Shown: positions 8,999 to 18,080, numbered from the stretch's first letter. The stretch is DNA of 64,000 bases from Sphingomicrobium sp. XHP0239 (GCF_039555325.1 NZ_CP154608.1:248001-312000), one strand, 5' to 3'. Notes: generated by a model not told the origin, from the letters alone. Translations and numbers: made by a program.

Positions 8999-9775
8999 CT
9001 AATTAGTGAAGCCGGGAAGCTCCAACTGCTCGCCGAAGCCGGAGAATTGGGTCGGCATCTCATCCCCGAGCAGAGCATCTGCTAGCTGTCGTGGCCCACC
9101 AAAAGTGCTGAGGACATCGTTCGGATAGATCGCCTGCTCGATTGCCACGATACGGTGGAACGACTCCTCGTTCAGCTCCCGTTCGATGAATGCGCGCAGC
9201 GCCGAACCGGGACGGAAGTGCCAAAGGAGGATGCGCCGGCTAGCCCGCAGAAGATTGCCGTCGATCGAAGGGTTGGGCAGCAAATTGACGTCGATCGAGC
9301 GTTTGGCCAGCCGTTTGAGATAATCCGGTAGGGCATGGACCTTACGCTTTTGCACCTCGTAGCAGATCGCGTCACAATCGAAGAAAGTGGTAAAGACAAG
9401 ATCTGCTAACGTGTCTGTGCGCACCAGTCCTACGGATGAAGCCCAGGTGTTTGGCAGGGACCAGAAATCTATCTTCCAGTGCGGTTGGACCGAAGCGAAG
9501 CCGCCGAAACGGTTTGGCGTAGCATTCAACTCCGCGGCCAACGCGGCGACGCGCGCCGGCTCGGCATCAATCACTAGGTCAATATCGGATCGGAAGCCTA
9601 CCTTTCCTTTGCGTGCGATATCGCGCACCAAGCCGCCGATGATTGCTACCGGCCCCAGCGGCTCGAATTTGGTCGCCAAGATCTCGCGTAGGCGCTGGAT
9701 CGGCATCCCATCCTCGCGCCACAGATAGTCGTCGATGCGGCGCTTGAGCTTCGGCAGTGTTTCCGCCGGTGTCAC
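8999..9775 (-). CDS. nucleotidyltransferase-fold protein (poly(A) polymerase/CCA-enzyme-like head)
   Basis: A 258-residue protein. Residues 46-70 show the pol-beta nucleotidyltransferase pattern GGLVRD ... RSDIDLVID, i.e. GGxxRD followed by the metal-binding DxD, as in the head domain of CCA-adding enzymes. The RNA-binding body of those enzymes is not visible; the C-terminal half (RRILLWHFRPGSALRAFIER, then EESFHRIVAIEQAIYPND) is not recognised. The GTG start lies one base after the dGTPase stop (TAAgGTG), so the two form an operon. Linked to a dGTPase at an island end, a nucleotide- or tRNA-modifying defence or toxin-like role is plausible but is inference. The enzyme-fold call is good. Confidence 0.75.
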   Translation of the reverse strand: MTPAETLPKLKRRIDDYLWREDGMPIQRLREILATKFEPLGPVAIIGGLVRDIARKGKVGFRSDIDLVIDAEPARVAALAAELNATPNRFGGFASVQPHWKIDFWSLPNTWASSVGLVRTDTLADLVFTTFFDCDAICYEVQKRKVHALPDYLKRLAKRSIDVNLLPNPSIDGNLLRASRRILLWHFRPGSALRAFIERELNEESFHRIVAIEQAIYPNDVLSTFGGPRQLADALLGDEMPTQFSGFGEQLELPGFTN

Positions 9776-9776
9776 C

Positions 9777-11195
9777 TTATTGCATGCCTTTCAGCTCGTC
9801 CCAGAGTTTGATCGTGAAAGTGTCCGTCATGCCCGAGAGCATATCCGTCAGCAGGCGCAGCTCGCGGTAACGAACCGACGCAGCGATCCCGTCGGCGTTG
9901 GCAGCGCGGGATGCGTCCTCAAGGTAATTCTGGCTGATCAGCGCGAAGACATATTTGTTCTTCGCACCGGACCGGCGGGCCAAGATGTCGCCGAAATTTT
10001 CCGGTGGACGGTCGTGGATCGCCTCCCAGAAGGCGGTCAGAAGACCGTCAATCGCTTCTGCTCCGCGCGCCTCCATCCGCAACACGCTGGGATTGCCGAA
10101 GGCGTGCTCCCGGGCGAGCGACTTTAGTTTTTCGCACAGGGTGCTGTCGTCCATCAGCGGGGTACGATGTGAGAAGGCTGTGATCGCTGCTCCTGCGGCA
10201 ACAAAGCCGTCGCTGGCATGTTCGATCAGCGCTTCTATGAAATAGGCTCGCAGAAATCCGATCTTGATGTCGCGGGCGAGTTCCGGACGCCTGCCAGCGG
10301 ACTCAACCTCTTCGAACTTGGATTGCGCCTTTGCCACCGCGGTGTGCGCGGAAGTGGTTGAGTCAGCTTGTAGGCTCGCGAGCACATCATCCGGTGAGAT
10401 GACGCCTTTCTTCATGGCGTCGTCGACGTCGAGGACCGAGTAGGCGATGTCGTCGCAAGCCTCCATGATCCAGGTGAGCGGGTGGCGCTGCCCTTCGCCC
10501 AACCCGATTTCTTTGCGGAGTCCACCCACAAGCGCGCGTTCCGCTTCGAAATACCCATACTTTTTTGCAATGGGGTTCTTTTTGTCGCGGTTTGCAGCAC
10601 CGACGGGATACTTGATCACTGCGGCCAGCGTTGCCGAGGTTAGGTCGAGGCCCAGATGAGCGATGTTCGTCTGGAGCTTGGTAATAAGCCGGAGCGTCTG
10701 CGGGTTGCCGTCGAACTTTAGGAACTCGGCATGGAGATCATCGGGGATGGCGGTCGGCAACCCGCGCGCGCCCTCATCATGGTTCGTGAATATCCAGTCC
10801 TTACGAAGCTCGAACCAGCGGCCGATTGCGGTCTCCCCCTGATGTCCGAACGGCGGATTGCCTAGATCATGTGCAAGACCGATCGCGGACAGCATCGGCT
10901 GGATCACTTGATGAAGGTCGGCCCCGGAGAACAGTTCCACATTCGCTGTGTGGATTCGGGTGCCGATCGAGCGCGCAAGGTTGGCCACTTCGTGCGAGTG
11001 GGTGAGCCGGGTGCGCACGCCGTCATTGTCATCCATCGGCCAGACCTGAGTTTTATCCGACAGTCGGCGAACGGGCGTCGAGAACAGCAACCGGTCATAG
11101 TCCTGCTGGAACCGCGATCGAGCCGGGTCGGTTGTGACGTCCGGCGGGTTCTCGGTCAGCTCACTCACCCTTCGATTAGACCAAATCGTCGCCAT
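9777..11195 (-). CDS. HD-domain dGTPase-like triphosphohydrolase
   Basis: A 472-residue protein of the dGTPase family, which hydrolyses dGTP (sometimes other dNTPs) to nucleoside and triphosphate. The N-terminus has FQQDYDRLLFSTPVRRLSDK. The HD metal ligands appear in THSHEVANLAR (around residue 66) and IGLAHDLGNPPFGHQGE (around residues 105-121). A third conserved block, EACDDIAYSVLDVDDA, lies near residue 245. Length is normal for the family. It starts with ATG at 11195, is the first gene of the pair with the nucleotidyltransferase, and sits within 500 bases of the tRNA scar. Some bacterial dGTPases deplete dGTP to stop phage replication; that this one does so is inference from its island location. 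Confidence 0.87.
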   Translation of the reverse strand: MATIWSNRRVSELTENPPDVTTDPARSRFQQDYDRLLFSTPVRRLSDKTQVWPMDDNDGVRTRLTHSHEVANLARSIGTRIHTANVELFSGADLHQVIQPMLSAIGLAHDLGNPPFGHQGETAIGRWFELRKDWIFTNHDEGARGLPTAIPDDLHAEFLKFDGNPQTLRLITKLQTNIAHLGLDLTSATLAAVIKYPVGAANRDKKNPIAKKYGYFEAERALVGGLRKEIGLGEGQRHPLTWIMEACDDIAYSVLDVDDAMKKGVISPDDVLASLQADSTTSAHTAVAKAQSKFEEVESAGRRPELARDIKIGFLRAYFIEALIEHASDGFVAAGAAITAFSHRTPLMDDSTLCEKLKSLAREHAFGNPSVLRMEARGAEAIDGLLTAFWEAIHDRPPENFGDILARRSGAKNKYVFALISQNYLEDASRAANADGIAASVRYRELRLLTDMLSGMTDTFTIKLWDELKGMQ

Positions 11196-11648
11196 CTGAA
11201 TCCACCATCATCTTGTTAGCCGGGACCGGTTAAGGCCGCAGGTTTGCGCTTCCAAATGCGCATTGCATCTCGACCAGATCTACGTCGAATGGAGCCTAAT
11301 GGGAACAGCGTGCTTGACGTTCGGCGAGAGCTAATTTCGCTTTAGGGATGCCGGGCCCTTACAAGCAGGCCGTCCCTCAGCGGCCATAATCTGTTGGGTG
11401 ATTGAGCATCTCGTTTACACCCAGAGCGTCGGCCGCCAATGTCCGCTTGCGGCACATATCGCTCCAAAGCTGCACGGCTGCTTTCGGCCCAGTCACCGCC
11501 ATCCAAATTCTAGCGTGGCCGTCGACGCCAACGTAAAGCGCGACGATGCTTGGTATCGCACTGGTATCGCAAATTTGACGATTTATGCTTTTTAGGGCGC
11601 TTTTTCCCGACGCGAGAGTACGGTTTTCTGCCAAAAATCGCTAATCTC
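11196..11648. other. island-end interval with no secure gene
   Basis: This stretch separates the dGTPase from the tRNA scar. A weak minus-strand ORF with a TTG start (11377-11634, 85 residues, containing VALYVGVDGHARIWMAVTG) cannot be assigned and may be chance. A 10-base direct repeat TGGTATCGCA lies at 11551-11560 and 11562-11571. No integrase is recognisable. Confidence 0.5.
11551..11571. repeat. tandem 10-base direct repeat near the attachment site
   Basis: TGGTATCGCA occurs twice, separated by one C, about 80 bases from the tRNA fragment. The 9-mer ATCGCACTG spanning the junction (11555-11563) is also present in the tRNA anticodon region (11654-11662). It could be an arm-type recombinase or excisionase site; this is inference. 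Confidence 0.4.
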
Positions 11649-11698
11649 ATGCAATCGCACTGCAGAGGTCGGGAGTTCGAGCCTCCCTAGCTCCACCA
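11649..11698 (+). tRNA. 3' half of tRNA-Ala(CGC), attachment-site scar
   Basis: From 11649 the sequence folds as the lower half of a tRNA. The anticodon arm has stem strands ATGCA (11649-11653) and TGCAG (11661-11665) around the loop ATCGCAC with anticodon CGC at 11656-11658. Then come the variable loop AGGTC and a T arm GGGAG-TTCGAGC-CTCCC (11671-11687). The 3' acceptor strand TAGCTCC, discriminator A and encoded CCA (11696-11698) complete it. U at position 70 and A73 fit alanine identity (G3-U70). The outermost anticodon-stem pair is mismatched, and no D arm or 5' acceptor strand precedes it. It is therefore a fragment, as left by site-specific integration, and not a working tRNA. Confidence 0.8.
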
Positions 11699-11720
11699 TC
11701 GGCGGCATCATCCGACAGCG

Positions 11721-12494
11721 TCAGAGCAGCTCGCCGATCGGCGGTTGGCCGTTGCTCGCCGAGCAGCCGCCATCGACCGGGAGCTGCACGCCGTTGACGA
11801 ACGCGGCATCCTCGCTCGCGAGGAAGGCGACGGGCCCCGCCACGTCCTCGGGAACGCCGGTCCGGCCCAGCGGGATGCGCGTCTTGAATGCGCTGATCAG
11901 CTTGTCGTTGTCGAACATGTCCTCGGACAGATCGGTGCGGATGAGACTCGGGTTGACCGCATTGACACGGATGCCGTGCCGCCCCCAGTCGAGCGCCAGC
12001 GCGCGGGTCAGGTTGGTGACCGCGCCCTTGGACGTATCGTAGATCGCCAGGCCCCAGTCGCCGCCGATCCCCGACACCGAGCTCGTGTTGACGATGCAGC
12101 CCTTCACCTTCTTGAGGTGCGGAAAGGCGGCGCGGCACATGTGGATGACGCCTGTGACGTTGACCGCGAGCACGCCGTCGATGTCGTCCTGGCTCATCTC
12201 CTCCAGCGGTCCCATCGCGGCGATACCGGCATTGTTGTGCAGGATATGAAGCCCGCCGAACCGCTCGACCGTGTCGGCGACGATGCGTTCGCACGCATCG
12301 GGATCGGACACGTCGCCGCAGGCGATCAGCGTCCGGTCTTCGGGAAAATCGCCTTTCACCTCGTCGAGTTCGGACGGGTCGTTCGAATTGAGAACGACGT
12401 TCGCGCCCTCCTCGCTGAACCGTTTCGCGCAGCCTAGCCCGATGCCGCTCGAGGAACCGGTGACGATGACGGTCTTGTCGGTGAAACGCTGCAT
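11721..12494 (-). CDS. short-chain dehydrogenase/reductase (FabG-like SDR)
   Basis: A 257-residue classical SDR using NAD(P)H. Visible are the nucleotide-binding TGSSSGIG (residues 12-19), the NNAG motif (residues 87-90), catalytic Ser in NTSSVSGIGG and the YDTSK active-site pair around residue 152. The C-terminal VNGVQLPVDGGCS is typical of the family. The substrate cannot be read; FabG-like or sugar/alcohol dehydrogenases share this layout. It lies just to the right of the tRNA scar and 79 bases downstream of the universal stress protein gene on the same strand. Family call is firm, substrate unknown. Confidence 0.88.
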   Translation of the reverse strand: MQRFTDKTVIVTGSSSGIGLGCAKRFSEEGANVVLNSNDPSELDEVKGDFPEDRTLIACGDVSDPDACERIVADTVERFGGLHILHNNAGIAAMGPLEEMSQDDIDGVLAVNVTGVIHMCRAAFPHLKKVKGCIVNTSSVSGIGGDWGLAIYDTSKGAVTNLTRALALDWGRHGIRVNAVNPSLIRTDLSEDMFDNDKLISAFKTRIPLGRTGVPEDVAGPVAFLASEDAAFVNGVQLPVDGGCSASNGQPPIGELL

Positions 12495-12573
12495 GATCTT
12501 CTCCCTTGGTTCAGGGGAAGAACGGCGGGGCGGCGGCCCGCGATCCGTCGCTTAGTCCCGGCCAGAGCGCCGA

Positions 12574-13404
12574 TCAGCGGAACAGGAGGACGGAGATCGG
12601 CAGCGCGCGAAGCATCGCGGTCGTGGTCGATCCGACGATCATGGTGCGCAACGGGCTGTGTCCGTAGGCGCCCATCAGCAGCATGTCGGCCTCCACGCGC
12701 CGCGCTTCGGCGGTCAGCGCGCCTTCGACGTCGCCGGGCAGGCTCTCGCAGCCGAGAAGGCGATCGCCGACCGTTTCGCAGGCCCATTCGAGCGAACTGT
12801 CCTCGCCGACCTGGACGACGTGGATTTTCGCCCCCTCGAACAACGGCGAGGTCGCCGCCATCGCGATCGCCTTGCGCGACGTGGCACCGCCGTCGAACGC
12901 GACCATCACGGTCTCGACCGGCGCGAAGGACCGGCTGGCGACCAGCACCGGGCGATCGGACTGGCGCACCACCCGCTCGACCTTGCTTCCCAGATGCCCC
13001 TTGGCGAAATCCGCATGGGCGCCGCGCTTGCCGATCACGACCATGTCGGCGTCCGCCTCGCGCTCGACGATCGTCTCGACGATATCGCCGTGGCGCATGA
13101 GCTTCGCGACATCGGCGATCCCCGCCTCGGCGAGCCTGGCGGCGGCATTGGCGAGGAGGGCGTCGCCCTGTTCGCGGGCGAGCCGCGCCTCGGTTTCCTC
13201 GATCCCGACCAGCTCTTCCATCAAGTCCGAGCGTGCACCGAGGCCCAGCGCCCCCGACAGATCCTTGCGCCGCGTCACGGCATCGCGCCGCTGGATGACG
13301 TGGAGCAGTTCGACCCTGCCGCCCAGCGCCGAGGCGACCCATGCGGCATGGTCGGCGACGCTGGTCGCATAAGGCGACAGATCGAGGGCGGCGAGAAGGT
13401 TCAT
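12574..13404 (-). CDS. universal stress protein with two tandem Usp domains
   Basis: A 276-residue cytoplasmic protein with two UspA-like domains (about residues 1-155 and 158-276). Each keeps the ATP-binding G-x2-G-x9-G-S/T pattern: GKRGAHADFAKGHLGS in the first and GAYGHSPLRTMIVGST in the second. Tandem Usp proteins bind ATP and help survival under stress; the exact target is unknown. It starts 11 bases after the SulP transporter stop, so the two are likely co-transcribed. This fits a pattern in which Usp proteins accompany transporters. Confidence 0.9.
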   Translation of the reverse strand: MNLLAALDLSPYATSVADHAAWVASALGGRVELLHVIQRRDAVTRRKDLSGALGLGARSDLMEELVGIEETEARLAREQGDALLANAAARLAEAGIADVAKLMRHGDIVETIVEREADADMVVIGKRGAHADFAKGHLGSKVERVVRQSDRPVLVASRSFAPVETVMVAFDGGATSRKAIAMAATSPLFEGAKIHVVQVGEDSSLEWACETVGDRLLGCESLPGDVEGALTAEARRVEADMLLMGAYGHSPLRTMIVGSTTTAMLRALPISVLLFR

Positions 13405-13415
13405 GGCGGCTGTCC

Positions 13416-14897
13416 TTAGCGGGGGGCGGCGGTGACTGCATCCTGATCGTCGCGGGTCGAGAAGCCGCGTACCATCGTGGCGCTGGCCTCGTTCATGCCG
13501 ATGATCTCGACTGCGGTCCCTTCGCGGCGGAACTTGGCGACGGTCTTGTCCAGCGCGCCGACCGCGCTGATGTCCCAGAAATGCGCCCGGGTGACGTCGA
13601 TCACGACGCGGTCCAGCACTTCCTTGTAATCGAACGCCGCGACGAAGCTATCCGCGCTGGCGAAGAAGACCTCGCCCAGCACGTCGTAGGTGCGGGTGCG
13701 TCCATCGTCGCTCAGGCGGCTTTCCATCCGCGACAGGCTCGTCACCTTGTGCGCGAAGAAGATGCCCGACAGCAGCACCCCGACCAGCACGCCCTGCGCC
13801 AGATCGTGGGTCGCCACCGTGGTGACGACGGTGGCCAGCATCACCACGCTCGAATGCCACGGGTGCGTGGCGATGTTGCGGATGGAGGACCAGCTGAACG
13901 TCCCGATCGACACCATGATCATCACCGCGACCAGCGCGGGCATCGGGATGTCGGCGACCAGCGGACCGAGCAGCATCATCAGCGCGAGGAGCGTGACGCC
14001 CGCCGTCATCGTGGACAGGCGCGAGGTGCCGCCCGACTTCACGTTGATGACCGACTGGCCGATCATCGCGCACCCGCCCATGCCGCCGAAGAAGCCGGTG
14101 ACCATGTTGGCGATCCCCTGGCCGCGGCTTTCCTTGGCCTTGTCGCTGTCGGTATCGGTGAGATCGTCGACGATCTGCGCGGTGAGCAGGCTTTCCAGCA
14201 GCCCGACCGCGGCCATGGTCAGCGAATAAGGCGCGATGATGCGCAGCGTCTCCAGCGTGAAGGGCACCTGCGGAATGCCGAACGGCGGCAGCGTGTCGGG
14301 CAGGTCGCCCATGTCGCTGATCCGGTTGACCGGCAGGTCGAGCGCGAAGGCCAGCATGGTCAGCACGACGATCGCCACCAACGGCGAGGGGATGGCGCGC
14401 GTCAGCAGCGGGAAAAGGTAGATGATCCCCAGCCCCGCACCGACCATCCAGTAGGTGTGGATGCTGACATCGACCAGCTGCGGCAGCTGCGCCATGAAGA
14501 TGAGGATCGCCAGTGCGTTGACGAAACCCGTGATGACGCTGCGCGACACGAACTGCATCAGCCGGTCGAAGCGCAGCAGGCCGCCGACCATCTGGATGAC
14601 GCCCATCAGGATCGTCGCGGCGAACAGATACTGAAGCCCGTGGTCGCGCACCAGCGGCACCACCAGCACCGCGACGGCGGCCGTGGCTGCGCTGATCATG
14701 CCGGGCCGCCCGCCCACCAGCGCGATGATCATCGCGATAATGAAGCTGGCGTAGAGGCCGACCGACGGATCCACCCCGGCGATGATCGAAAATCCGATCG
14801 CCTCGGGGATGAGCGCCAGCGCGACGACGATCCCGGCGAGGATGTCGGAACGGGGATTGGCGAACCATTCGCGGCGGAGGCGGGCGGGGTTGATCAT
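13416..14897 (-). CDS. SulP-family inorganic anion transporter
   Basis: A 493-residue inner-membrane anion transporter (sulfate, bicarbonate or similar). About 10-12 hydrophobic segments cover residues 20-400, including [14 protein letters not shown] near the N-terminus and [18 protein letters not shown] around residue 260. A C-terminal cytoplasmic STAS domain (about residues 395-480, [20 protein letters not shown]) completes the family layout. A longer frame starts at 14954, but that start sits against the T tract of the upstream terminator. The ATG at 14897 ([11 protein letters not shown]) is therefore preferred. The substrate cannot be decided from sequence. Co-transcription with the Usp gene downstream is likely. 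Confidence 0.9.
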   Translation of the reverse strand: MINPARLRREWFANPRSDILAGIVVALALIPEAIGFSIIAGVDPSVGLYASFIIAMIIALVGGRPGMISAATAAVAVLVVPLVRDHGLQYLFAATILMGVIQMVGGLLRFDRLMQFVSRSVITGFVNALAILIFMAQLPQLVDVSIHTYWMVGAGLGIIYLFPLLTRAIPSPLVAIVVLTMLAFALDLPVNRISDMGDLPDTLPPFGIPQVPFTLETLRIIAPYSLTMAAVGLLESLLTAQIVDDLTDTDSDKAKESRGQGIANMVTGFFGGMGGCAMIGQSVINVKSGGTSRLSTMTAGVTLLALMMLLGPLVADIPMPALVAVMIMVSIGTFSWSSIRNIATHPWHSSVVMLATVVTTVATHDLAQGVLVGVLLSGIFFAHKVTSLSRMESRLSDDGRTRTYDVLGEVFFASADSFVAAFDYKEVLDRVVIDVTRAHFWDISAVGALDKTVAKFRREGTAVEIIGMNEASATMVRGFSTRDDQDAVTAAPR

Positions 14898-14957
14898 GAG
14901 GCGGGATCGCGAAACGCGGATCGCGCGTCGCTCGATGGACTTTCGTGAAAACATTGG

Positions 14958-14988
14958 AAAAAGGCCGCCGAAACGGTCCTCGGCGGCC
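14958..14988 (-). terminator. rho-independent terminator of the VIT-domain gene
   Basis: On the minus strand the arms GGCCGCCG and CGGCGGCC (14988-14981 and 14970-14963) form an 8-bp GC stem with a 10-base loop, followed by five T (14962-14958). It lies 33 bases after the stop of the upstream gene. Confidence 0.8.
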
Positions 14989-15020
14989 TCATACAGGTTT
15001 CGCGTTGCAACGCAAGGCGG

Positions 15021-17990
15021 TCAGGGCGCGCCGCCCTCCGTCTCCGCGTCGCCCGGCACCGTGCCCGCAGGGCCGAGCCGGATCGACCCGATCAGCGTGT
15101 CGCGCCGCTCCTGTCCCATCTCGAATTCGACCAGTTCCTCGCGCTGGTTCGGCCGTCCGAAATCGCGGATCAGCCGGGCGCGCAGTCGCGGCTTGCCGTT
15201 GGGATCGATCCGATCGCTCGCGAACAGGTTCGACCGCACGTCGAACCGTCCGCCCGGCGCGCGACGGATCACATATTCCTCCGGCCCGAACCCTGCGGTC
15301 ATGTCGTCGGTCATGCGTCCGCCGATATGGCTCGTCCGGTTGCCGTAGAAGACGTTCTCGCCTGACGGTTCGAGGACGTGGAGATCGAGGTCGACGGCAT
15401 CGGCGGTCCATTCCATCACCACGCGAACGTCGCTGTGCAGGTTGGCGACCAGACGCTCGTCCAGATCCGCGCTTCCGCCCAGCCGTTCCAGCCGGGGGAT
15501 GAGCGCATTGGCTTCGCGCAGCGCGATGATTTCGATCCCGCTCCAGCGTGGATCGACGGGGGTCAGCGCGACGGTCTTGAGCAATCCGATCGCTTCGGCC
15601 AGCGCGGCCCGCGCCTCGGCCTCGCGCTGCTGCGGCGTCAGGTCGCTGCGGGCGAGCACGAGTTCGGCCTGCCGCGCCAGCGCCAGTGCGAGAAGGCGAC
15701 TGGCCTGCGGGCGGTGGGTCTCGAGGCTTGCCTGCTTGCGGCGTAGCCATACGGGCGCCAGTCCCCATGCTTCGCGCTTGTTGGCGACCATCGCGTAGGT
15801 CGTGGCGTTGGCGAGCGGCAGTTCGAGCGCGCTGTCGAGGACGCGTAAGGCCCGGTCGCGGCGTCCCTGCGCCCACAACCAGTCGGCGGTATCGAGGTAG
15901 AAGCTCGGCAGGTCGCCGGCCTTCGCGTCCCATTCGGCATAGAGCGCGTCGAAGTTCGTGGGGTTCGCGTCGTAGGCCGCCAGATAGTCGCGATCCGGAT
16001 AGCGCGCGTCGAGCGCGATGCGGATCGAACCGTCGTCGGCCGCTTCCTCGCTCATCTCTGCGGCCTGATCCGACAGGGCGGCAACCGGACTGACCGCCGA
16101 CATCGAGTCCCGACCGACACGCGATCCCGTCACCACGATGCTTTCGCCGACGTCGGTATCGAGGTCGAGCTGTGGCGCAGGCGGCGGCGGCGGCGGTGGT
16201 GGTGGCGGTGGAGACGGCGGCATGTCGCCGCCTCGTTCGGGAACAGGTGGGGGCGAAGCGTCCGAGGTGCGCTGCGGGCTCACGGTCGGCGGCGGCACCC
16301 CGTTCCGCCGCTTGGGATCGGTCGACGGTGCCCGCCAGCTCAGGTCGAACTCGCGGCCCCACCATTCCTTCTCCGCTTCCCACATCGCCAGCACCGCGAC
16401 GAAGCGATCCTCCTTGTCCTCCGCCTCGCGGATCGCGGCGTCCCGCGCGAGGCGACGATAGCGGGCGAGTTGCGGATGGTCGGCCTGCGGCGACACTCCG
16501 AACTGCACGTAATCCTCGATCCGATCGAGGCTCAGGAAAGGCAGGGTGGGCGAGGCGATCCCGTATCGGCGGCTGTGCGCGACGAACGCCTCGCGGTCGA
16601 GACCGGCGTCGAGCCGCGCCGCTTCGCGTGCTTCGAAGAGCACCGAGGCGCCGCTGGTCGCGGGCAGGTCGCCCGCAATCACGCGATGATCTCGGGTATC
16701 GGATCCGAATTCGACCCGCACCGCTTCCGGCATCCGCTCGCCCAGCTTCGCGATCAGTCGATACTGACCCTCGGGCGCGGGCAGCGCGACGAAGGGCGCC
16801 GCCACGCCGCCCGCCACCACCCGTTCGATGCCGGGCGCCGACCAGTCGGCGATCTCGCCCGCACGCAGCACGCGCCCGCCGCCGCGCGTCATGCTCTGGA
16901 GCAGCGGGAGGTTGGGCGCGGGCCCCGTCGCGATGACGTAGGTGCGCGCGCAGTCGGGGCCCGTATCGCCCGTGCCGTCGCTCACCTGTCCGTCGCTGAC
17001 GTAGAAACAGGTGTCGGCATCGACCGGCGTCGGTGCGGCGTTGGCGCCGACATATTGCATGTCGCCGATCCGCGCGCGCATCGCGTCGATCGTGGTAAGG
17101 CCGCGACCCCGCCCGTCGTCCATCGTCGGCGCGAACGCCAGCCGTTCGGGCGACAGTGCGGTCACTGCCGCTTCGATCGTGCGCAGCGCGGCGGCATGGT
17201 CGTGATCGCGGCGCGAACGGCTGTTGTCCCAATGGACCGCCAGCGTCCCCGCTCGCCGTACCCGGCTGCGGGGCAGGTCGCCCGCCAGCTGGACATAGGT
17301 CTCGCCGGTCGCACCGTGGCGGCTGGCGAGCGTCGCATGATCGCCGGGCTCGAGCGCGGCGACGACCTCGCCCGTGCCGTCGCCCGATCGCGTGCCGCCG
17401 GGGTGCGTCACACTCCACCTCCCTGTCGTCTCGCCGAACCGCCACGCCAGGCTCGGGCGATCGCCGACCGGCACGGTGTAGCGCAGCACGATCCGGCGAC
17501 CCTCGGGCCCCACGGGAAAGACCCGCGTGGTGAAGGCGCCGTCGCGCGTGATCTCGCCCAGGCCGGGATCGACCTGTCCGCGGACGAGCTGATCGAAACT
17601 CTCCACCGCCCGCGACTGATCGACGAGCGCACCCTCGATCAACTTGCCTTCGATCTCGAGCGCGTAGCCGGTGACGATCGCACCGGGGGGCAGGTCGATC
17701 GTCAGCCGCCCCTCGGTCCCCGCCTCGGGCGCGGTGAAGGTCATGTCCTGCCGGACCATGCCGACCGCGCCGCGGACGTGCACGTCGGCCTCGAATCGCG
17801 CCAGTGTCAGCGGGCGCACCATCGCCTCGTCTCGCACCCCGCGGGCGTAGGCGACCATAGAGGGATTGAGCGGCGCGGGTTCCTCGGCGGCCACATTCGC
17901 GGGCGCGGCCTGCTGCGCGAGCGCGGGCGCGGACGCGACAATGAGGGCAGTCAGACAGATGCCGACGCGAAGCGGAGAAAGATGACGCAT
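15021..17990 (-). CDS. exported VIT/vWA-type protein with proline-rich linker and DUF2135
   Basis: A 989-residue protein with a signal peptide ([20 protein letters not shown]). Domains in order are a VIT domain (about residues 35-170), a divergent vWA region with a DNSRS metal-site motif (DxSxS) and a VSDGQ turn (about 240-400), a helical stretch, and a run of prolines (about 590-606). Then comes [12 protein letters not shown] (about 613-625), a TPR-like helical part, and a DUF2135 domain (about 850-930, [18 protein letters not shown]). VIT-vWA proteins are surface or periplasmic adhesion/metal-dependent binding proteins; the partner here is unknown. The ATG at 17990 is chosen over 18038 because it opens the signal peptide and has a GGGGA upstream. 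The IVVTGSR motif is normally seen at the start of TonB-dependent receptors. Confidence 0.82.
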   Translation of the reverse strand: MRHLSPLRVGICLTALIVASAPALAQQAAPANVAAEEPAPLNPSMVAYARGVRDEAMVRPLTLARFEADVHVRGAVGMVRQDMTFTAPEAGTEGRLTIDLPPGAIVTGYALEIEGKLIEGALVDQSRAVESFDQLVRGQVDPGLGEITRDGAFTTRVFPVGPEGRRIVLRYTVPVGDRPSLAWRFGETTGRWSVTHPGGTRSGDGTGEVVAALEPGDHATLASRHGATGETYVQLAGDLPRSRVRRAGTLAVHWDNSRSRRDHDHAAALRTIEAAVTALSPERLAFAPTMDDGRGRGLTTIDAMRARIGDMQYVGANAAPTPVDADTCFYVSDGQVSDGTGDTGPDCARTYVIATGPAPNLPLLQSMTRGGGRVLRAGEIADWSAPGIERVVAGGVAAPFVALPAPEGQYRLIAKLGERMPEAVRVEFGSDTRDHRVIAGDLPATSGASVLFEAREAARLDAGLDREAFVAHSRRYGIASPTLPFLSLDRIEDYVQFGVSPQADHPQLARYRRLARDAAIREAEDKEDRFVAVLAMWEAEKEWWGREFDLSWRAPSTDPKRRNGVPPPTVSPQRTSDASPPPVPERGGDMPPSPPPPPPPPPPPAPQLDLDTDVGESIVVTGSRVGRDSMSAVSPVAALSDQAAEMSEEAADDGSIRIALDARYPDRDYLAAYDANPTNFDALYAEWDAKAGDLPSFYLDTADWLWAQGRRDRALRVLDSALELPLANATTYAMVANKREAWGLAPVWLRRKQASLETHRPQASRLLALALARQAELVLARSDLTPQQREAEARAALAEAIGLLKTVALTPVDPRWSGIEIIALREANALIPRLERLGGSADLDERLVANLHSDVRVVMEWTADAVDLDLHVLEPSGENVFYGNRTSHIGGRMTDDMTAGFGPEEYVIRRAPGGRFDVRSNLFASDRIDPNGKPRLRARLIRDFGRPNQREELVEFEMGQERRDTLIGSIRLGPAGTVPGDAETEGGAP
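16171..16216. repeat. GGC/GGT triplet repeat encoding a polyproline run
   Basis: A low-complexity run of GGC and GGT triplets on the plus strand encodes 11 or more consecutive prolines of the VIT-domain protein on the minus strand. It is a simple coding repeat and probably a flexible or rigid linker. Confidence 0.7.
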
Positions 17991-18080
17991 GAACGATGTC
18001 CCCGAACCTGTGTTCGGAGAGATTTCATCGCAAAGCATTGAACAATCGGTGAATGGCGCGCCCGAGGCGCCCGTTCGTCT

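Larger units (their letters stand above)
1..11698. mobile_element. right end of a genomic island integrated at tRNA-Ala(CGC)
   Basis: The right limit is set by a 3' tRNA-Ala fragment at 11649-11698 that lacks the 5' half of the tRNA. An element that inserts in a tRNA 3' end normally leaves the intact tRNA at one end and a duplicated 3' part at the other. Because the fragment points right, the element should lie to its left, with the intact tRNA beyond the left edge of the window. The content agrees: a metal-efflux operon, defence-like genes, a decayed ORF and gene-poor gaps, followed by dense core genes after 11.7 kb. No integrase is visible in this part. How far the island extends leftwards, and whether the metal operon belongs to the same insertion, is inference. 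Confidence 0.6.

Noticed and set aside
8999..9775. Calling the nucleotidyltransferase a CCA-adding enzyme
   Set aside because: Only the head motifs are present; the body and tail of CCA enzymes are not visible, and its position in an island argues against a housekeeping role.
11377..11634. 85-codon minus-strand ORF as an integrase remnant
   Set aside because: TTG start, no Arg/His/Tyr integrase motifs, no recognised family; it may be chance.
13341..14948. Plus-strand open frame of 535 codons, His/Asp/Arg-rich
   Set aside because: Antisense to the SulP transporter, whose motifs and membrane segments are clear.
16171..16216. Triplet repeat that could suggest a repeat array
   Set aside because: It is a coding polyproline run, not spaced repeats; no CRISPR structure exists in the window.
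14989..17445. Minus-strand open frame of 818 codons in another frame of the VIT-domain gene
   Set aside because: Arg/Ala-rich frame-shifted reading of the VIT/DUF2135 gene; no domain.
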